NCBI GenBank assembly: GCA_964519345.1
Contig: CAZFKX010000017.1
Location: 1 to 64,000, forward strand
Reading direction: 5' to 3'
Source of the DNA: Persephonella sp964519345
GTDB taxonomy: Bacteria > Aquificota > Aquificia > Aquificales > Hydrogenothermaceae
DNA: 64,000 nucleotides
Below the pieces are notes generated by a model, which made no database searches, was not told the origin of the DNA, and saw only the letters and a program-made list of their open reading frames with translations. The translations under genes and the position numbers were made by a program. This document shows positions 25,810 through 35,809 of this stretch, one piece after another. Positions within the stretch are counted from its first letter, which is position 1. Every line of letters starts with the position of its first letter.

Positions 25810-28194
25810 ATGAGAGGAAAGAACGTGTTTTCAATTTTTCTGACAGCTTTTGTATTAACCGGTTTTTCTTATGGTAAAGATTACGATAAAAATCCGCCTT
25901 TTGATTTTGATCTTTTAAACCCTGTTAGAATAACGGTAAAGGACAGAATTGTAAACGCTTTTAATCCTAAAAACCCCTATAACATATTTATAAATTACGA
26001 GCTTGGTATGCACTGCGTAGGGTTTGATATGTCCTATTGTTGTGTTATTCCACCATACAACAGTATTCAGGCACAGGCGTTTAAGTCAGGAATGGATGGT
26101 AAGCTTCCCCAGATGCTTACACCTGATGATAAGGTTAAGCTGTACTATTACGTGAGAGACAACAGCTATAGTGAGGGAAATAAGATGAGATACTGGCAGG
26201 TTCCAAAAGATGTAAATGGTGATGGAGATATGAATGATCCTGGAGACAATCTTGCAAATTATGTATGGACGCACCTTTTCATATATCAGGATCTTGAAGG
26301 GACTATACCAAAAAAATGGTCTATAAAGAAAAGACTGAGAATAGGCAATGAGATACAGATACCTATTGATGCAGGTCCAAGCGGCAAGCCTTTATCAGGT
26401 GGTTATATGGATTTTGCAGGTGCTAAAGGTAGCAATATAGTTTTTACAGACAGTATGGTTCCGGAAGTAAAGAATGTACCTCTTGTTCTTACGGCATCAT
26501 TTTTGTGGGATGCTCTTGGACTTCCTTTAACAGCCTTTAACGACAGTAAGAGAAGAGGAACTATAAGAACTATTACAAATAAAGATTTTCAGCCTTACCA
26601 GTATTCTGTGGTAGAACTTCACAGAGAGGATGGAAGACCTATAACTATAAATGGTAAAGTTGTGTCTTTCTTTGGTACAAATCCTGTTGATATTCCCAAC
26701 TGTTATACATGTCATTCTGGAGAAGGCCTTGCTGCAAGGATGGCAAGACAAGCTGGATTAACAAAGTTTGATCAGGAGTATAAATACTGGAAGAAACATT
26801 ACCCTGATATATCTGAGTTTATGGCAAGACAGTCTCAGGCTTCTATAAATATACTTGAGATTCATGATAAAAAACATGGGACAGAGTTTTTAAAAGAGTA
26901 TGATCCGGAGGCACCAACAAACAGACTTGGATCTATAGGCGTCGTTTACTGTGCAGACTGTCATGGCGATAATATATCTGGAAATTTGCAGTCTCCCAGA
27001 CCGACGGCTACCGGTTACAAACTCAAAAAAGCTAAACCTTTAACAGAGGCGATACATGCAAGACATGCCGTTGCTGTTCCTATGCCAGATAAAGCAGGTA
27101 GAACACAGAACTGTCAGGCCTGTCATCCTACACACTGGCAGGCTGAAGAAATGAACGATTTTGCAACGAACCCATTCCAGATAGTTGACGACAATGGAAA
27201 TCCAAGATTTTCAGACGCCGATCATAGAGTTGCAGGGGGTGGTTGTTATCTGAGAAGAGACGCCCATTCAAATCCAGACGTCAAACCGCCGTTTTTCTTG
27301 AATGAGCTTGGAAAATGGTATTTGAGGAATGTTAGTAAGGTGGATGAGAATGGTAATCCTATTGACGAAATAAGAGGTCTTACATGTACAAACTGTCACA
27401 ACAGGTTAAATATAGAGTTGTATAGACATGATAATCTTAAAGATGTTGTTCTGCAGGATGGTGAGACGTTGAGAAACAAATCTATCAGAGAAATAATAAA
27501 TGTAATAGCTAACGGTGATATTAAAAAGTTTAAAGATTATTATGCTGATCCAAAAATAACAAAAGATCAAAATCCTATATACGATCTTTATGCAAAACAT
27601 AAAGGTGCGACACTTGTTAAAGCTATTAAAGATAAAGAAGGCAAGCTTAAATTACTCCCATGGAATGCAAAAGAAGGTGATCCTGTTCCATATGATTCTG
27701 CATCTGCGGGTAAAGACTGGTGGCTTGCTCCTACAGAACCTCATTGCGCAAACTGTCATATAGCTCCTTTTGTTGAGAGTGAGGGAGGAAAATACTTCCC
27801 GATAGATCAACCTAATAAATACTCACTTTACAGATATTCAAAGGCTCACGGTTCAATAGCGTGTCAGTCCTGTCATGAATCTATTCACGGACTTTATCCT
27901 GTAAGGTACGAAGGACCTGAAAGAACTGTAGATCTTACAACGCATCAGCAGGCGTTACAGTTCTCTCCTGATGGAAAATATACAGGACCTGTAACGTGTG
28001 CGGCCTGTCATACAGTTAATGAAAAAGGCGTTCCTGTACAGCTTACCGGCACTAAGTATGAGAATGATTACTGGGCTTCAGTTGTTTTAATACATTTTAT
28101 GAGGGAAGGAGATCAAAAACTTTCGGTTGAGGAGCTTGTAAGGAAGTATCCTTACGAAAAATCTTCTAAGATCGTTAAAGATGGTTGGATGTAG
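25810..28194 (+). CDS. seven-haem periplasmic cytochrome c
   Basis: The 794-residue protein has a signal peptide (MRGKNVFSIFLTAFVLTGFSYG) and seven CxxCH haem motifs. These are CYTCH (residue 298), CADCH (381), CQACH (435), CTNCH (526), CANCH (646), CQSCH (685) and CAACH (730). The first 290 residues contain no haem motif but have three Cys in MHCVGFDMSYCCVIPP, a pattern I do not recognise. No C-terminal membrane helix is seen, so the protein is probably soluble in the periplasm or on the cell surface. Such proteins act as electron carriers or terminal reductases/oxidases for nitrogen or sulfur compounds or metals; this one cannot be assigned to a known enzyme. It has its own promoter and a terminator follows. 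Confidence 0.88.
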   Translation: MRGKNVFSIFLTAFVLTGFSYGKDYDKNPPFDFDLLNPVRITVKDRIVNAFNPKNPYNIFINYELGMHCVGFDMSYCCVIPPYNSIQAQAFKSGMDGKLPQMLTPDDKVKLYYYVRDNSYSEGNKMRYWQVPKDVNGDGDMNDPGDNLANYVWTHLFIYQDLEGTIPKKWSIKKRLRIGNEIQIPIDAGPSGKPLSGGYMDFAGAKGSNIVFTDSMVPEVKNVPLVLTASFLWDALGLPLTAFNDSKRRGTIRTITNKDFQPYQYSVVELHREDGRPITINGKVVSFFGTNPVDIPNCYTCHSGEGLAARMARQAGLTKFDQEYKYWKKHYPDISEFMARQSQASINILEIHDKKHGTEFLKEYDPEAPTNRLGSIGVVYCADCHGDNISGNLQSPRPTATGYKLKKAKPLTEAIHARHAVAVPMPDKAGRTQNCQACHPTHWQAEEMNDFATNPFQIVDDNGNPRFSDADHRVAGGGCYLRRDAHSNPDVKPPFFLNELGKWYLRNVSKVDENGNPIDEIRGLTCTNCHNRLNIELYRHDNLKDVVLQDGETLRNKSIREIINVIANGDIKKFKDYYADPKITKDQNPIYDLYAKHKGATLVKAIKDKEGKLKLLPWNAKEGDPVPYDSASAGKDWWLAPTEPHCANCHIAPFVESEGGKYFPIDQPNKYSLYRYSKAHGSIACQSCHESIHGLYPVRYEGPERTVDLTTHQQALQFSPDGKYTGPVTCAACHTVNEKGVPVQLTGTKYENDYWASVVLIHFMREGDQKLSVEELVRKYPYEKSSKIVKDGWM

Positions 28195-28215
28195 ATCCTG
28201 CCTCAATTTTTTTAT

Positions 28216-28235
28216 CCCCCATCTGGGGGCCTTTT
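28216..28235 (+). terminator. rho-independent terminator after the cytochrome gene
   Basis: CCCCC-ATCT-GGGGG forms a strong hairpin followed by CC and four T. It lies 20 bases after the cytochrome stop and before the convergent pgi gene. The opposite strand has A, not T, after the hairpin, so it serves the plus strand. Confidence 0.75.
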
Positions 28236-28248
28236 AAATTATATCTGT

Positions 28249-29598
28249 TCACTGAATTTCTATTTTATATTTTTCCTTATAGAGTTCTTCAAACTCTTCA
28301 AGTTTCTGATTGTAGCCTTCTCTTCCCATAAGTGCATATGTGAAATTTTTACCCTCTTCAACTGCTGGTTGGTCAAAAGGATTTATTTTGTAGAGATATC
28401 CCGAAAAACCTGTTGCCATCTCATAAAGATATATAAGCATCCCGATGTTATATGGAGATATTTTGTTCATGGATATTGTTATATTTGGCACCTTGCTTTT
28501 TATAAGAGCAGCCTTTGTTCCAAGCAGTTCTTTATTTAATATCTCATGAAGTGAGTGTCCTGATAGGTAATGTATATCGTCTGGTATATCTTCAGGAATC
28601 TTAAAATCTTCAGCTCTTTTGTCTATCTGTATGAATGTTATTATCTTATCCCTCAATCCGTCTCTGTAGAGCTGTATCTGAGAATGTTGATCAACAGTTC
28701 CAAGTGCTTTAACAGGTGTTTGCCCAAGTCCATCTTTACCTAAACTCTCAGCCCATAGTTGTCTGTACCAGTCAACAAATGACGACAGCTTCTCACTGTA
28801 TGGCATCATAACAGATATTGTTTTCCCCCTTCTCATATTTGCTATATAGTGGGTTATAGCTATAAGATAAGCAGGGTTGTGCTCAACATGTTCTTCAATT
28901 GAGCAGACAAGATCCATCTTTTTTGCTCCTTCTAAAAGCTGGTCTATATCTATCCCAAGTACAGCTGCTGGGAATATCCCAACTGGAGACAGAACTGAAA
29001 ATCTACCTCCTACTTTTGGAGGAACATAGAGAATTTTAATATTATTTTCTTCCCCAAATTTTTTTAAAAAACCTTTTTCAGGATCTGTTGTAAACACAAG
29101 ATGTTCATTCCATCTGTCTCCAAGTCTCTTCTTTAGTATATCAAGGATAATAGCAAAGTTTGCTATGGTTTCAACTGTTGATCCTGATTTTGATACAACA
29201 TTAAAGCATGTTTTTTCTATATTTATCACCTCTAATATTGAACTGAACTTATCAGGATCAACATTATCCATAATGAAAAACTTAGGCTTATCGTATATAT
29301 TGTGATTTATATCTTTCAAGCTTTCAAAAAGCATCTGCGCTCCTAAGGACGAGCCACCTATTCCTATAAGGACAAAATAATCAAATTTACTGGATATTTC
29401 TCCAGCAAATTCCTTTATCTCTTCAGTTTCCTGATAAGGGAGTCTTGCAAAATAAAACTTTCTTTCTTTCTCCTTTTGTATTCTTGCATGTGTTTCAATA
29501 ACAAAATGTCTGAATGATAAAAGTTCTTCCCTTAATATACCGTCTCTCTCTCCTATGGTTTCTGCCATAACATTTGTGTAGTCTATTCTTATCACCAC
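28249..29598 (-). CDS. pgi: glucose-6-phosphate isomerase
   Basis: The 449-residue enzyme interconverts glucose-6-phosphate and fructose-6-phosphate. It is of the shorter bacterial type. Visible motifs are FVLIGIGGSSLGAQ, the signature segment FNVVSKSGSTVETIANFA, GGRFSVLSPVG and the C-terminal NPFDQPAVEEGKNF with the catalytic Lys region. GTG at 29598 (or 29595) follows GGGGAAG. It begins nine bases after the serS stop, forming TPR gene-serS-pgi on the minus strand. In a chemolithoautotroph it would act in gluconeogenesis, supplying hexose phosphates for cell wall and for the sugar-glycerate solutes made at 51350-55921. Confidence 0.96.
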   Translation of the reverse strand: MVIRIDYTNVMAETIGERDGILREELLSFRHFVIETHARIQKEKERKFYFARLPYQETEEIKEFAGEISSKFDYFVLIGIGGSSLGAQMLFESLKDINHNIYDKPKFFIMDNVDPDKFSSILEVINIEKTCFNVVSKSGSTVETIANFAIILDILKKRLGDRWNEHLVFTTDPEKGFLKKFGEENNIKILYVPPKVGGRFSVLSPVGIFPAAVLGIDIDQLLEGAKKMDLVCSIEEHVEHNPAYLIAITHYIANMRRGKTISVMMPYSEKLSSFVDWYRQLWAESLGKDGLGQTPVKALGTVDQHSQIQLYRDGLRDKIITFIQIDKRAEDFKIPEDIPDDIHYLSGHSLHEILNKELLGTKAALIKSKVPNITISMNKISPYNIGMLIYLYEMATGFSGYLYKINPFDQPAVEEGKNFTYALMGREGYNQKLEEFEELYKEKYKIEIQ

Positions 29599-29606
29599 TT
29601 CCCCCT

Positions 29607-30866
29607 TTACATATAATTTTTTAAAACTTCTGGAATATCAAAGCCTCCATCTTCTCTCTGGTAGTTTTCCATTATTGCGAGAAGTGTTCTTCCTACAGCG
29701 AGACCAGATCCATTAAGTGTATGAACGAATCTATTTTTACCGTTTCTGTCCTTATATCTGATTTTAGCCCTTCTTGCCTGAAAATCTTCTGTGTTTGAGC
29801 ATGATGATATCTCTCTATATCTTTCCTGTGATGGTATCCATACCTCTATGTCGTAAGTTTTTGCAGCAGAAAAACCCAGATCTCCCGTACACAGCTCAAC
29901 TACTCTGTAGGGAAGTTCAAGTAGCTGTAGTACCTTTTCGGCTTCTCTGACGAGTTTTTCAAGCTCTTCATAAGAGTTTTCCGGTTTTACTATTTTCACA
30001 AGCTCAACCTTATCAAATTGGTGCTGTCTCAATATTCCCCTAACATCTTTTCCGTGCGATCCAGCTTCCCTTCTAAAACATGGTGTATATGCTGTATAGT
30101 ATTTAGGCAGCTCTTCTTCTTTTAATATCTCTCCCGCATGCAGGTTTGTTAAAGATACTTCTGCTGTTGGAATTAGATACAGATCCTCTTCATGAATTTT
30201 GTAAAGGTCTTCTTCAAACTTAGGCAACTGTCCAGTTCCTACAAGAATTTCAGATCTTACAAGTACAGGCGTCCATACCTCTGTATATCCGTGATCCTTT
30301 GTATGTAAATCGAGCATAAAATTTATCAAAGCTCTTTCCAGTTTTGCCGCCTCCCTGTACATGACTGTGAATCTCGATCCGGAAAGCTTTGCTCCCCTTT
30401 CAAAATCCAGTATGCCAAGCCTCTCTCCTATATCCCAGTGGGGAAGAGGTTTGAATTTAAACTTTCTTGGTTCTCCCCATCTTCTAATCTCGACATTTTC
30501 CTCTTCATCTTTACCTACAGGAACTGTTTTGTCTGGTATATTTGGAACTGTAAGAAGAAGGTAATTAAACCGATTTTCTATAGCTTTAAGCTCTTTTTCG
30601 AGTCTTTCTATCTTTTTATTCTTTGCCTGAACCTCGTCTTTTATCTTTTCCGCTTCCTCCTTTTTTCCTTCCTTGAATAGAACTCCTATCTCTTTAGAAA
30701 GCTTGTTTTTTTCTGCTTTAAGATTTTCAACTTCCTTTATAATCCTTCTTCTTTCCTCATCAACGTCTAATATCTCATCAATCATTTTTTCATATACAGG
30801 ATCTCTTTTTGAAAGCCTTTCTTTTACAAATTCAGGGTTTGATCTTATAAGTTTTATATCTAACAT
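29607..30866 (-). CDS. serS: seryl-tRNA synthetase
   Basis: The 419-residue class II synthetase starts MLDIKLIRSNPEFVKERL and has the long antiparallel coiled coil (about residues 30-100) that grips the tRNA variable arm. Class II motifs follow: motif 2 in YTAYTPCFRREAGSHGKDVRG and motif 3 near the C-terminus in LNGSGLAVGRTLLAIMEN. It charges tRNA-Ser with serine. AGGTGTG precedes the ATG, ten bases after the TPR gene. Confidence 0.97.
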   Translation of the reverse strand: MLDIKLIRSNPEFVKERLSKRDPVYEKMIDEILDVDEERRRIIKEVENLKAEKNKLSKEIGVLFKEGKKEEAEKIKDEVQAKNKKIERLEKELKAIENRFNYLLLTVPNIPDKTVPVGKDEEENVEIRRWGEPRKFKFKPLPHWDIGERLGILDFERGAKLSGSRFTVMYREAAKLERALINFMLDLHTKDHGYTEVWTPVLVRSEILVGTGQLPKFEEDLYKIHEEDLYLIPTAEVSLTNLHAGEILKEEELPKYYTAYTPCFRREAGSHGKDVRGILRQHQFDKVELVKIVKPENSYEELEKLVREAEKVLQLLELPYRVVELCTGDLGFSAAKTYDIEVWIPSQERYREISSCSNTEDFQARRAKIRYKDRNGKNRFVHTLNGSGLAVGRTLLAIMENYQREDGGFDIPEVLKNYM

Positions 30867-30875
30867 TTCACACCT

Positions 30876-31880
30876 CTATTTTGCGTATATGTCGTTAAGT
30901 TTCTTCTTAATTCTTTCTTTTAGCGGAAGTCCTTTAACAGCTTCTTTCATAAGAGACTGTATATCTTGTATCTTTCTAAGGTAAGTTTCGTAATCAAGTT
31001 GATCTTCGTACTGGTTTTCTATGACCCTCTCTGCAAACTCAAGATAAAGAATAGCCTGTGGATATTCCCCTTTTTTTATAGCGTCTTTTGCAGCCTCTTC
31101 AAGTATCCTTTCATACTCTGGTTCTATTTTAAGATTGTAGTTTATCTTGAGTCCTTCTATAAAAAGATCTGCTGATTTTCTTACATCCCCTTCATCAGCC
31201 TTTTTCTTTGCTTTTTTAAAGTAAACATTTGCCATATCTGTAAAGAATTTTCTCTCTTCAGGCATAAGCATAGCTGCAGATTTAAGATCATGCAGAGCTT
31301 CTCTGTATTTCTCAACGGCTTCATAAGCTTTAGCTCTAAGATAGTAACCGTCAACGAGGTATTTGTTTTCATTAAGTGCTTTTGTTAGATTCTCAATAGC
31401 AGATTCATAACTTTTAGCATTTAAAAATATTTTTCCAAGATTATAGTAGTACTTATAATCACCACCTTCTGTAATACTGTTAAGATATTCCATAGCTTTA
31501 GAATCGTTTCCTCTCTGTATTTCAATCTGTGCAAGATATGAGTAAACATCTTTAAAGTCTGGATTTAATTCAACAACTTTTTTAAAGTCTGACTCAGCTT
31601 CTTTTAATCTTTCAAAATAAAGGTGAACTTTTCCCCTTTCAAAATAAGCTTCCCAGTAATCGGGCTTTAGGTTTATAGCTTGCGTAAATTCGGCGACTGC
31701 CGTTTCAACAACTTCATCATTAAGATCTTTAGTTGCAACCTTCCCCCTCCAGAAATAAACCTCAGGTAGATCTGGATCCTGAACTATAGCATCATCAAGG
31801 TAAACGATCGCCATCTCATAATTTTCCGTCTTGAAAGCTTTTATAGCCTGTTGTAGTAAGTTGAAAGCATCCGTAGCCAT
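30876..31880 (-). CDS. tetratricopeptide repeat protein
   Basis: About 334 residues made of TPR-type helical hairpins: examples are AIVYLDDAIVQDPDLPEVYFWRGKV, AVAEFTQAINLKPDYWEAYFERGKV (both listed in part) and AIENLTKALNENKYLVDGYYLRAKA. TPRs mediate protein-protein contacts; the partner is unknown. There is no signal peptide when the start is placed at 31880, the choice supported by GGAGGGAAG before this ATG. An upstream in-frame ATG (31976) would run into the divergent TamB gene. It is the first gene of a minus-strand group with serS and pgi. Confidence 0.85.
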   Translation of the reverse strand: MATDAFNLLQQAIKAFKTENYEMAIVYLDDAIVQDPDLPEVYFWRGKVATKDLNDEVVETAVAEFTQAINLKPDYWEAYFERGKVHLYFERLKEAESDFKKVVELNPDFKDVYSYLAQIEIQRGNDSKAMEYLNSITEGGDYKYYYNLGKIFLNAKSYESAIENLTKALNENKYLVDGYYLRAKAYEAVEKYREALHDLKSAAMLMPEERKFFTDMANVYFKKAKKKADEGDVRKSADLFIEGLKINYNLKIEPEYERILEEAAKDAIKKGEYPQAILYLEFAERVIENQYEDQLDYETYLRKIQDIQSLMKEAVKGLPLKERIKKKLNDIYAK

Positions 31881-31945
31881 AGCGTCTTCCCTCCATTTAA
31901 AAACTGGTATAATTTTACTACTAACAGTATTAAATTTAAAATATA

Positions 31946-34900
31946 ATGAAAAATGTATATTTAAAAATTTTAGCATCTTTTTTTATAGCGATTATTTTCC
32001 TCTCGCTTATTGTTCTAACAGGATATTTCATTATTACAAATTACAGGATATTTCTAAAAAATTTTGGAATATACGTTCAAGATGACTGTTTTTATGAAAA
32101 CTCAAAAATAATCTGCAGTTATATAGATATTACTGATAGAAAAAGTTTTAATTTTAGATTAAAAAATGTTAAAGCTGATCTTTATTTTAAGAATATTTTT
32201 TATGAAAAAAAAGCTGTAGATCTTTTTGTTGAAAAGCTTGAAGGTAATATAAATATTTCAGGGGAAAAGGGCGGGAATCAACTTAATCTTATAGTTATTG
32301 ATCTTATATCAACATATCTGGATATACACCTTAAAGATGGGTATCTAAACTTTAACAACGGAATAAAGATATCAGGAATCAACTTTTATGAAAAAAATTA
32401 TAGATTCTATACTGAAAGGCCTGTAAGTATTGCTTTCAAGGAGAAGGTATTTTACCTTGACAAACTTGAAGGACGTATAAAGAGAGCTGACAGAATATAT
32501 ATAGATAAGTTTGTGATCAAAGATCAGAACAATTTATTTGATCTGGAAGGTTTTATCCATTTTGATGGTGATTTTTTCCTGAAGGGAAAGGGCAAATTAA
32601 GGGATTTTTCATTTGAAAATCTTTCTTTAAAAGAGATGGATTTACAGCTGAGTATTTCGAGGGCTGAAGGCGATGTATCTGGTGTTGTAGATTACACAAC
32701 ATCTGATCTTAATTACGCTGATATATTTGCTTCAGACATAAAAGGAGAGCTGAAAATAATATATACTGGTAAATGGAGACTGATAAATGACTTTTATTCA
32801 AATGTTATAACTTACAGGGAGTCCAGACTGGACAACTTTAAGGTTCAGTCAGATCTGAGATTTAAAAATGGCAGTATATATGTTAAAAACAGCCTCAGAT
32901 CAGGAAGCTTTTTATTTAAAAAATATAAATTTTATGATGTTAGGTCTGATTTTTCTATAGAAAAAAAAGAAGATCATATATATTCTGAGGGTAGTATAAT
33001 TGTAGAAAAGATCTCGGCACGTTTCTCATCTATTTTTTCAAAAAAAATTAAAAAAATAGATATAAAGATAAGTGATCTGCAGCTTTCCGAAATTTTAAAA
33101 AAAGCGAAAATAAGAGATATTGATGCTTTTCTGTCAGGAAAGGTTGAGATAGATCTCATAAATAAAACTGTTGACACCTCGATTAATATAAAAGATGCCA
33201 ATGTGTATGGACTTTTTTATGAAACTGGAGTTCTAAACAGTCATACAGATCTTAATATCTCTACTACAGGGCTTGATATTTTTCTTAACAGAGAGGATGG
33301 GTATATATATGCGGGTGGAAGTATTAACGACAGATATATAGATATAGAAGGGATATTTGAAAATCTTAAGCTTGAAAATCTTAAAATAACTAAAAAGCTG
33401 GGAATAAAAGGATATCTTTATGGAAAAGGATTTATATATGGTGATCTTAAGAATCCTGGCGTAAAGATAAACGGTCAACTGAAAGATTTCTTTTACCAAA
33501 AATTAGAGATTCCATCGCTTGATATATCCTTCCTTTATGCTGAAAAAAGTATAAGTATAGAAGCTGACACCCCTGATAAATCACTAAGGTCAAATATTTT
33601 GGTTGATATACAACCTTTTAAACTTGATATTAAGCTTAAACTTAGAGATGCGGATGTTAGATTTTCTTCTGAATATCTGAAAGGTTTAGTACCTAATCTT
33701 TTTGAAAGAGTTTACCCTTTATACTGTACAGGAGATGTTAGGGTGTCTGTTAAAGGGAAAGGATGGAATGTTTATATTGATCTTCCAGATGTGGAGGCTT
33801 TTCTAACCGATGCAGGGGATTTTGTAAATGCTAAGGTTATAGGGGAAATATCAGATAGGTACAGAAATATAAGTGCATATGTGTTTAGAAAAGGATTTAA
33901 GTTTAAGGGAAGAAAGATAAATGATATTTCAGGAAGTTTTAATATGATAAATAAAAAGGGAATGTTTCAGATAAAGCTTACTGGACTTGATATCTTTGAT
34001 ACTTTTAATCTTTTTTTAAATGGAACATTTGATACAGGCAGAGGTGTTATATCCGGCGATCTGTTTTCCTCACTGACAAAAGGGGTTATAAAATCTATCC
34101 AGAATTTGAACTTTTATGGAGACTTTAATAAGGTATCTGGTATTTTGTTTAATGAGATATATGTAGAAGAAAGGAAATTTTCAGAGAATTTTGTAAATTA
34201 TACTTACTGGTTCTCTCCCTTACCTAAGATAAATCTCTCAGCAGATAAAATCAGATTTTTCATGAATGATAAAGCTGGACTTAAGGCTGAAGATATAAGA
34301 GGAGAGATATACCTTCCAAAAGGTAAGAAAGATTTAGATGGTTTTTTAACTGTTAAAAAAATCCAGATATTTAGAAATAAAGTTCCTGTAACGGCGGCAG
34401 AACCCTTTAAAATAAACATAAAAGATAAGCTTGTCTATACTAAAGGTGTTAAATTTGATGGGATGTTATCTGGTGTTATAGATATTCTAAGCTATAATTA
34501 TGCAGATCAATATCTTTATCTTTCTGCAGAAGGAAGAATAAAAAAACAGCTTATATCAGAGGCTATACAGCTTGGATCTGCTGCAGGGTATTTAGATTTT
34601 TATGCTGGGTATGAAGGCAGGATTGAAGATCCTTTAAAAAAAATCAATCTTATATTAAACTCGGATAATCTTAAAGTAAAAACTCCTTATACGAGAGATC
34701 TAATTGAGTTCAAAAAGGTTAAGCTTAATCTTTCTGAAGGCAAGCTGAATTTAGATCTGTATGGAGTAACTCCATCAACACTCTTTGGAGAAAGCTTTTT
34801 ATCAATTAAAGGGGATAGTTCTATCCAGCAGCTAAAAAATAGATACAACATAGATATAAACATGCTTCCAGTAAAGTACAGCAATATATTTGTCGGAAAT

Positions 34901-35809
34901 ATAAGTTCAAAACTCAGTATAACCTCTCATGAAAGAGATAAAACTGTTATACAAAGTATAAAAGGCGATCTGTTTATAGGGGGAAGGGTAAGGGTTGATC
35001 AAGCTGTTGTCGAATCTTTTAAGAAAAAAGAACAGAAAAGAATACTGACTGCTAAGGAAAAAGTTGAAAAAAAGCAGATACTTAAGAAAGTTCTTCTTGA
35101 TTTGCAAATATCAACTTACAGCCCTGTTTATCTTTACGGGAGCTGGGGAAATGCTTATGGAGAAGGAAGGATAAGCGTAACAGGAACTCTTTCCTCGCCG
35201 TTAGCTAACGGCGAGTTTAATATTATTTATGGAAGAATCAATTATATGAAAAACAAGTACAATATAGACTATGCAAATATAAATATTATAGATAATGAAG
35301 CCTATATAAACGCCCGTCTTTCAACATCTGTAGCAGACACATTTATATTTGTAAACATATACGGATCAGTTAAAAAACCCCGTATAGATTTTTCATCAAG
35401 TCCTCCAAAATCAAGGGATGAAATTTTATCAATACTACTCCTCAAAGATACACCTGCAGCTCTTGAAAACATACCTGTATTCAAAACCATAGGTAAGATA
35501 ATATACGCTCTAATTCCATTTAGAGATACAGAAGAAAAGGGTCTTTTCAATACAGGTTTTGAGGTGCTGCTAAATCCTCAATATTCACCAACGCAGGGAA
35601 TAACAGCCTCAATTTACGCTAAAAGACCTTTAACAAGGAGAATATATATAGCTCTTTCAAAACCTCTTACAGAAACACAAGAGTTTCAAGCATCAGGATG
35701 GTATGAACTTGGAGTAAGGTTGACTGAAAGAACATCTCTTCAGATTAGAAGTTTTGAGACAGGTGAAGGTGAGTTTGATATTAATTTCAGCCTACCTTTT
35801 GATTTCTGA
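31946..35809 (+). CDS. TamB/AsmA-like inner-membrane-anchored giant protein
   Basis: The 1287-residue protein has an N-terminal membrane anchor (about residues 6-32) and a very long, beta-rich periplasmic body of repeated strands. The C-terminal 250 residues match the TamB (DUF490) domain: ISVTGTLSSPLANGEFNI, VNIYGSVKKPRIDFSSSPP and SRDEILSILLL. TamB-family and related AsmA-like proteins span the periplasm as lipid-transfer bridges to the outer membrane; TamB also assists some outer membrane proteins together with the BamA homologue TamA. No tamA is adjacent. No ribosome-binding site is seen before the ATG. A TATAAT at 31908-31913 could serve as -10 box in the 65-base divergent gap. Its last 23 bases overlap the convergent pabA/trpG gene. 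Confidence 0.85.
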   Translation: MKNVYLKILASFFIAIIFLSLIVLTGYFIITNYRIFLKNFGIYVQDDCFYENSKIICSYIDITDRKSFNFRLKNVKADLYFKNIFYEKKAVDLFVEKLEGNINISGEKGGNQLNLIVIDLISTYLDIHLKDGYLNFNNGIKISGINFYEKNYRFYTERPVSIAFKEKVFYLDKLEGRIKRADRIYIDKFVIKDQNNLFDLEGFIHFDGDFFLKGKGKLRDFSFENLSLKEMDLQLSISRAEGDVSGVVDYTTSDLNYADIFASDIKGELKIIYTGKWRLINDFYSNVITYRESRLDNFKVQSDLRFKNGSIYVKNSLRSGSFLFKKYKFYDVRSDFSIEKKEDHIYSEGSIIVEKISARFSSIFSKKIKKIDIKISDLQLSEILKKAKIRDIDAFLSGKVEIDLINKTVDTSINIKDANVYGLFYETGVLNSHTDLNISTTGLDIFLNREDGYIYAGGSINDRYIDIEGIFENLKLENLKITKKLGIKGYLYGKGFIYGDLKNPGVKINGQLKDFFYQKLEIPSLDISFLYAEKSISIEADTPDKSLRSNILVDIQPFKLDIKLKLRDADVRFSSEYLKGLVPNLFERVYPLYCTGDVRVSVKGKGWNVYIDLPDVEAFLTDAGDFVNAKVIGEISDRYRNISAYVFRKGFKFKGRKINDISGSFNMINKKGMFQIKLTGLDIFDTFNLFLNGTFDTGRGVISGDLFSSLTKGVIKSIQNLNFYGDFNKVSGILFNEIYVEERKFSENFVNYTYWFSPLPKINLSADKIRFFMNDKAGLKAEDIRGEIYLPKGKKDLDGFLTVKKIQIFRNKVPVTAAEPFKINIKDKLVYTKGVKFDGMLSGVIDILSYNYADQYLYLSAEGRIKKQLISEAIQLGSAAGYLDFYAGYEGRIEDPLKKINLILNSDNLKVKTPYTRDLIEFKKVKLNLSEGKLNLDLYGVTPSTLFGESFLSIKGDSSIQQLKNRYNIDINMLPVKYSNIFVGNISSKLSITSHERDKTVIQSIKGDLFIGGRVRVDQAVVESFKKKEQKRILTAKEKVEKKQILKKVLLDLQISTYSPVYLYGSWGNAYGEGRISVTGTLSSPLANGEFNIIYGRINYMKNKYNIDYANINIIDNEAYINARLSTSVADTFIFVNIYGSVKKPRIDFSSSPPKSRDEILSILLLKDTPAALENIPVFKTIGKIIYALIPFRDTEEKGLFNTGFEVLLNPQYSPTQGITASIYAKRPLTRRIYIALSKPLTETQEFQASGWYELGVRLTERTSLQIRSFETGEGEFDINFSLPFDF

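Noticed and set aside
31881..31976. N-terminal extension of the TPR gene to ATG 31976
   Set aside because: The extra 32 codons overlap the divergent TamB start and lack a ribosome-binding site; GGAGGGAAG supports 31880.
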